A DNA stretch of 9,200 bases. It comes from Acidovorax sp. Its GTDB lineage: Bacteria; Pseudomonadota; Gammaproteobacteria; Burkholderiales; Burkholderiaceae_C. The translations under genes were made by a program, and so were the position numbers. The notes beneath the pieces were generated by a model. It worked only from the letters and a program-made list of their open reading frames with translations. It did not search any database and was not told the DNA's origin. This document shows positions 6,588-9,200 of this stretch, one piece after another. Within the stretch, counting starts at the first letter, position 1; the number at the start of each line of letters is the position of its first letter. The DNA is taken from positions 1-9,200 of the forward strand of contig JASLFM010000430.1 of NCBI GenBank assembly GCA_030150585.1, in the 5' to 3' direction.

Positions 6588-9200
6588 ATGCCCCAGGCCA
6601 GCCCCATACTCGCGCCCATGTACCCCTTGCGCCGCAACCGCCTCTTCTGGACCTTGCTGGCCATCGCGGCCGGCATGGTGCTCGTCACATGGGCCGCAGA
6701 GCGGTACGCGCGCCACCGCGCACTGCAGGAAGAAAGCGAGAGCGTGCGCCACCAGCTCGACCTGTACGCCCAGGCACTGCTGCAGCGCATTGACCGCTAT
6801 CGCGCCCTGCCGCAAGTCCTCGTGCTGGACCCTGAGCTGCGCGATGCGGTGGCGCGGCCGCTGCAGCCCGCAGACGTCGAGCGACTCAACCTCAAGCTCG
6901 AGCGCGCCAACGGCGCCAGCCAGTCCTCCACGCTGACCCTCATCGACCGCCGCGGCGTCGCGCTGGCCGCGAGCAACTGGCGCGATCCGCGCAGCAACGT
7001 GGGCATCGACTACAGCTTCCGCCCCTATGTGCAGCAGGCGCTGTCCCAGGGCCGGGGCACCTTCTACGGCATCGGCGTCACCACGGGCGTTCCCGGCTAC
7101 TTCCTTTCGCAGGCCATCCTGGACGCACACGGCGAGGTGCTGGGCATCGTGGTGATCAAGATAGCGCTCGAAGAGCTGGAACGCGAGTGGCGCCAAGCGC
7201 CCGACATCGTGCTTGCCTCGGACGCCCACAACGTGGTGTTCCTGGCCAGCCGCAGCGAATGGCGCTACCGCCTGCTGCTGCCCTTGAGTCCACAGGCCCA
7301 GCAAGAGCTGCAGGCCACGCGGCAGTACGCCGACCAGACGCTGCAGCCCCTGCAGCACCGCACACTGGAACGCCTGGACGATGGCGGCACCCTTGCCCGC
7401 ATCGACGATCCCGCCACCGAAGGGCAGTTGCTGTGGCAGGCCCTGCCATTGGCCGAGAGCGGCTGGACCCTGCACCTGCTGCATGACACGCGCTCCGCCA
7501 CTGCCTTCGGCCGCTGGGTGGCCGTGGCCGCGGCAGGCGCTTGGCTTGCGCTCGCTCTGCTCGTGCTGTTCATCCAGCAGCGCCGCCGGGTGGCAGCCAT
7601 CCGCCAACGCAGCCGCCAGGAGCTGGAGGCCGTGCTGCAACAGCATGCGCGCGAGCTGCGCACCGCGCAGGACGGCATCGTGCAGGCCGCCCGGCAAGCC
7701 GATACGGGCCTGTCCCGCAGCCTGGAACACCTGCCGCAGGGCGTGGTCGTCATCGACTCGGACTTAAGACTGGTTGCCTGGAACTCGCGCTACGTCGAGC
7801 TATTCCGCTTTCCGCCGGAACTGCTGCGCACGGGGCGCCCCATCGCAGACCTGTTTCGCTACAACGCCCGGCGCGGCCTGCTGGGGCCCGGCCCCGTGGA
7901 AGAAGCGATCCAGCGCCGGCTGAACCACCTTCGCAGCGGTAAACCACATCTGCGCGAGAGCGAGAAAGGCGACGGCACCGTGCTCGAAATCCGCGGCAAC
8001 CCACTGCCCGACGGCGGATTCGTCACGAGCTATGCCGACATCACGAGCTACAAGAATGCGGCGCGCGAGCTGCGTTCGCTGGCCGACGCGCTGGAACACC
8101 GCATCGCCGAGCGCACGCAGGACCTCGACCAGGCCCGGCGCGAGGCCGAAAACGCCAACCGCTACAAGACCCGCTTCGTAGCCGCGGCCGTGCACGACCT
8201 GCTGCAGCCGCTCAACGCCGCGCGCATGTTCGTCTCGGTGCTGCGCGGCCACCTCGCCGACGACGCGGGGCGGCAGGCGGCCGACCACATCGAGGGGGCC
8301 CTCGCGGCGCAGGACGCGATCCTCGCAAGCCTACTCGACATCGCCCGCATGGAGTCAGGCCAGCTGCAGCCGCGCGTGCAGGATTTCGCGCTGGCGCCGC
8401 TGCTCGATGCACTGCTGCGCGAGTTCGGCATCCTCGCGCACGGCAGGGGGTTGGAACTGCGGGGCGTCTCCACCGCATGCACCGTGCGCAGCGACGAGGC
8501 GCTGCTGCGGCGCATCCTGCAGAACTACCTCTCCAACGCGATCCGCTACACACGCAAAGGCCGGATCCTGCTGGGCTGCCGCCGAGTGCATGCCGAGGGG
8601 AACAGCTACCTGCGCATCGAGGTGCACGACCAGGGGCCCGGCATCCCCGAGAGCCTGCAGCGCGAGATCTTCGAGGAGTTCCGCCGCCTGGACGAAGGCC
8701 ACGGCGACGACCGCGGCGCGGGTCTGGGCCTGGCCATCGTCGAGCGCATCGGCCGCGTGCTGGACCACCCCATCGGCCTGCGCTCCCACCTGGGGCGCGG
8801 CAGCGTGTTCTGGGTCCGCGTCCCGCTGGGCGACCCCGCGGCCGCCAGGCAAGCGCCGCCTCCGCCACGGGTGTGCGAAAACCAGGACGACACTCCGCTG
8901 CGCGGCTGCGTGTGCTGGTGCATCGACGACGACCCCAGGGCCTGCGAAGCCATGCGCGCGCTGCTGCAGCGCTGGGCCTGCGCCGTACCTGTCGCGGGCG
9001 GCCCGCAGGAGGCGCTCGCCGCCGCCCGCCCCAGCGAGGCTCCGCATATCGTGCTTGTGGACGTGCGCATGGGCACCGTGCACGGCCCCCACTTGTATGC
9101 GCGGCTGTGCGAACTCTGGGGCCAGGCCCCGCCCGTCATCCTGGTCACGGCCGAACAGGACGAAGCGCTGCGGCGCGAGGCGGCCGAACAGGGCTGGGGC
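6588..9200 (+). CDS. Membrane hybrid sensor histidine kinase / response regulator with DctB-like periplasmic sensor; 3' end cut by window edge
   Basis: The frame is open for all 871 codons to the window edge. Domains: membrane helix 1 (about 19-37); periplasmic double-PDC sensor (about 40-305) closely resembling DctB/DctS, with IDRRGVALAASNW (119-131), DYSFRPYVQQAL (141-152) and TFYGIGVTTGVPGYFLS (158-174); membrane helix 2 (310-329); short coiled coil; PAS domain (about 378-485); coiled coil; H-box VHDLLQPLNAARMF with H536; N-box with N646 and N650; DQGPGIP (681-687); GAGLGLAI (710-717); then a receiver with acidic D780-D782, phospho-acceptor D825 in LVDVRM and T854. Only the conserved lysine and last helix of the receiver should be missing. 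The kinase half resembles NahK/ErcS'-type hybrids, not classical DctB. It probably senses C4-dicarboxylates and controls the divergent dctA through an unseen regulator downstream. The start at 6588 is preceded by a weak AGAAG; M11 (6618) is an alternative with no better site. Confidence 0.9.
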   Translation, partial: MPQASPILAPMYPLRRNRLFWTLLAIAAGMVLVTWAAERYARHRALQEESESVRHQLDLYAQALLQRIDRYRALPQVLVLDPELRDAVARPLQPADVERLNLKLERANGASQSSTLTLIDRRGVALAASNWRDPRSNVGIDYSFRPYVQQALSQGRGTFYGIGVTTGVPGYFLSQAILDAHGEVLGIVVIKIALEELEREWRQAPDIVLASDAHNVVFLASRSEWRYRLLLPLSPQAQQELQATRQYADQTLQPLQHRTLERLDDGGTLARIDDPATEGQLLWQALPLAESGWTLHLLHDTRSATAFGRWVAVAAAGAWLALALLVLFIQQRRRVAAIRQRSRQELEAVLQQHARELRTAQDGIVQAARQADTGLSRSLEHLPQGVVVIDSDLRLVAWNSRYVELFRFPPELLRTGRPIADLFRYNARRGLLGPGPVEEAIQRRLNHLRSGKPHLRESEKGDGTVLEIRGNPLPDGGFVTSYADITSYKNAARELRSLADALEHRIAERTQDLDQARREAENANRYKTRFVAAAVHDLLQPLNAARMFVSVLRGHLADDAGRQAADHIEGALAAQDAILASLLDIARMESGQLQPRVQDFALAPLLDALLREFGILAHGRGLELRGVSTACTVRSDEALLRRILQNYLSNAIRYTRKGRILLGCRRVHAEGNSYLRIEVHDQGPGIPESLQREIFEEFRRLDEGHGDDRGAGLGLAIVERIGRVLDHPIGLRSHLGRGSVFWVRVPLGDPAAARQAPPPPRVCENQDDTPLRGCVCWCIDDDPRACEAMRALLQRWACAVPVAGGPQEALAAARPSEAPHIVLVDVRMGTVHGPHLYARLCELWGQAPPVILVTAEQDEALRREAAEQGWG

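Overview
The window is GC-rich, tightly packed chromosomal DNA that looks like a betaproteobacterium, most likely Comamonadaceae (Acidovorax/Comamonas-like). This rests on gene style (a PutA of the type lacking the N-terminal DNA-binding domain, a hybrid kinase with an HDLLQPLN-type H-box, an RlmD with a longer spacer in its iron-sulfur motif) and on base composition; no rRNA or other marker is present to confirm it. I see no tRNA, rRNA, CRISPR array, transposase or phage gene.

Layout: (1) 1-392, minus: N-terminal part of rlmD, the 23S rRNA m5U1939 methyltransferase, running off the left edge. (2) 432-710, minus: a 92-residue exported protein of unknown function with a clear signal peptide and strong Shine-Dalgarno sequence. 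(3) 785-1279, minus: an Lrp/AsnC-family regulator, divergent from (4) 1337-5020, plus: putA, a 1227-residue bifunctional proline dehydrogenase / P5C dehydrogenase. The short AT-rich gap between them carries two TGAAT/ATTCA palindromes and a weaker one between, evenly spaced, and is the probable regulator-binding region. (5) 5031-5070: a strong hairpin with a T-run on the minus strand between the convergent putA and dctA genes. (6) 5100-6431, minus: dctA, a C4-dicarboxylate:cation symporter. (7) 6432-6587: a divergent control region with an inverted repeat and a near-sigma-54 motif. (8) 6588-9200, plus: a membrane-bound hybrid sensor kinase with a DctB-like periplasmic sensor, PAS domain, kinase core and C-terminal receiver, cut by the right edge only shortly before its likely end.

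Functionally the centre of the window is two adjacent carbon-source modules. PutA oxidises proline to glutamate, probably under the divergent Lrp-type regulator because this PutA lacks the ribbon-helix-helix domain that lets E. coli PutA control its own gene. DctA imports succinate, fumarate and malate, and the divergent kinase has the sensor architecture expected for those acids. The most unusual point is that the DctB-like sensor sits on a hybrid kinase core of a different class from classical DctB, so the signalling route to dctA is probably not the standard DctB-DctD one. Nothing here is clearly a wholly new system; the interest lies in this kinase and in the two divergent control regions.
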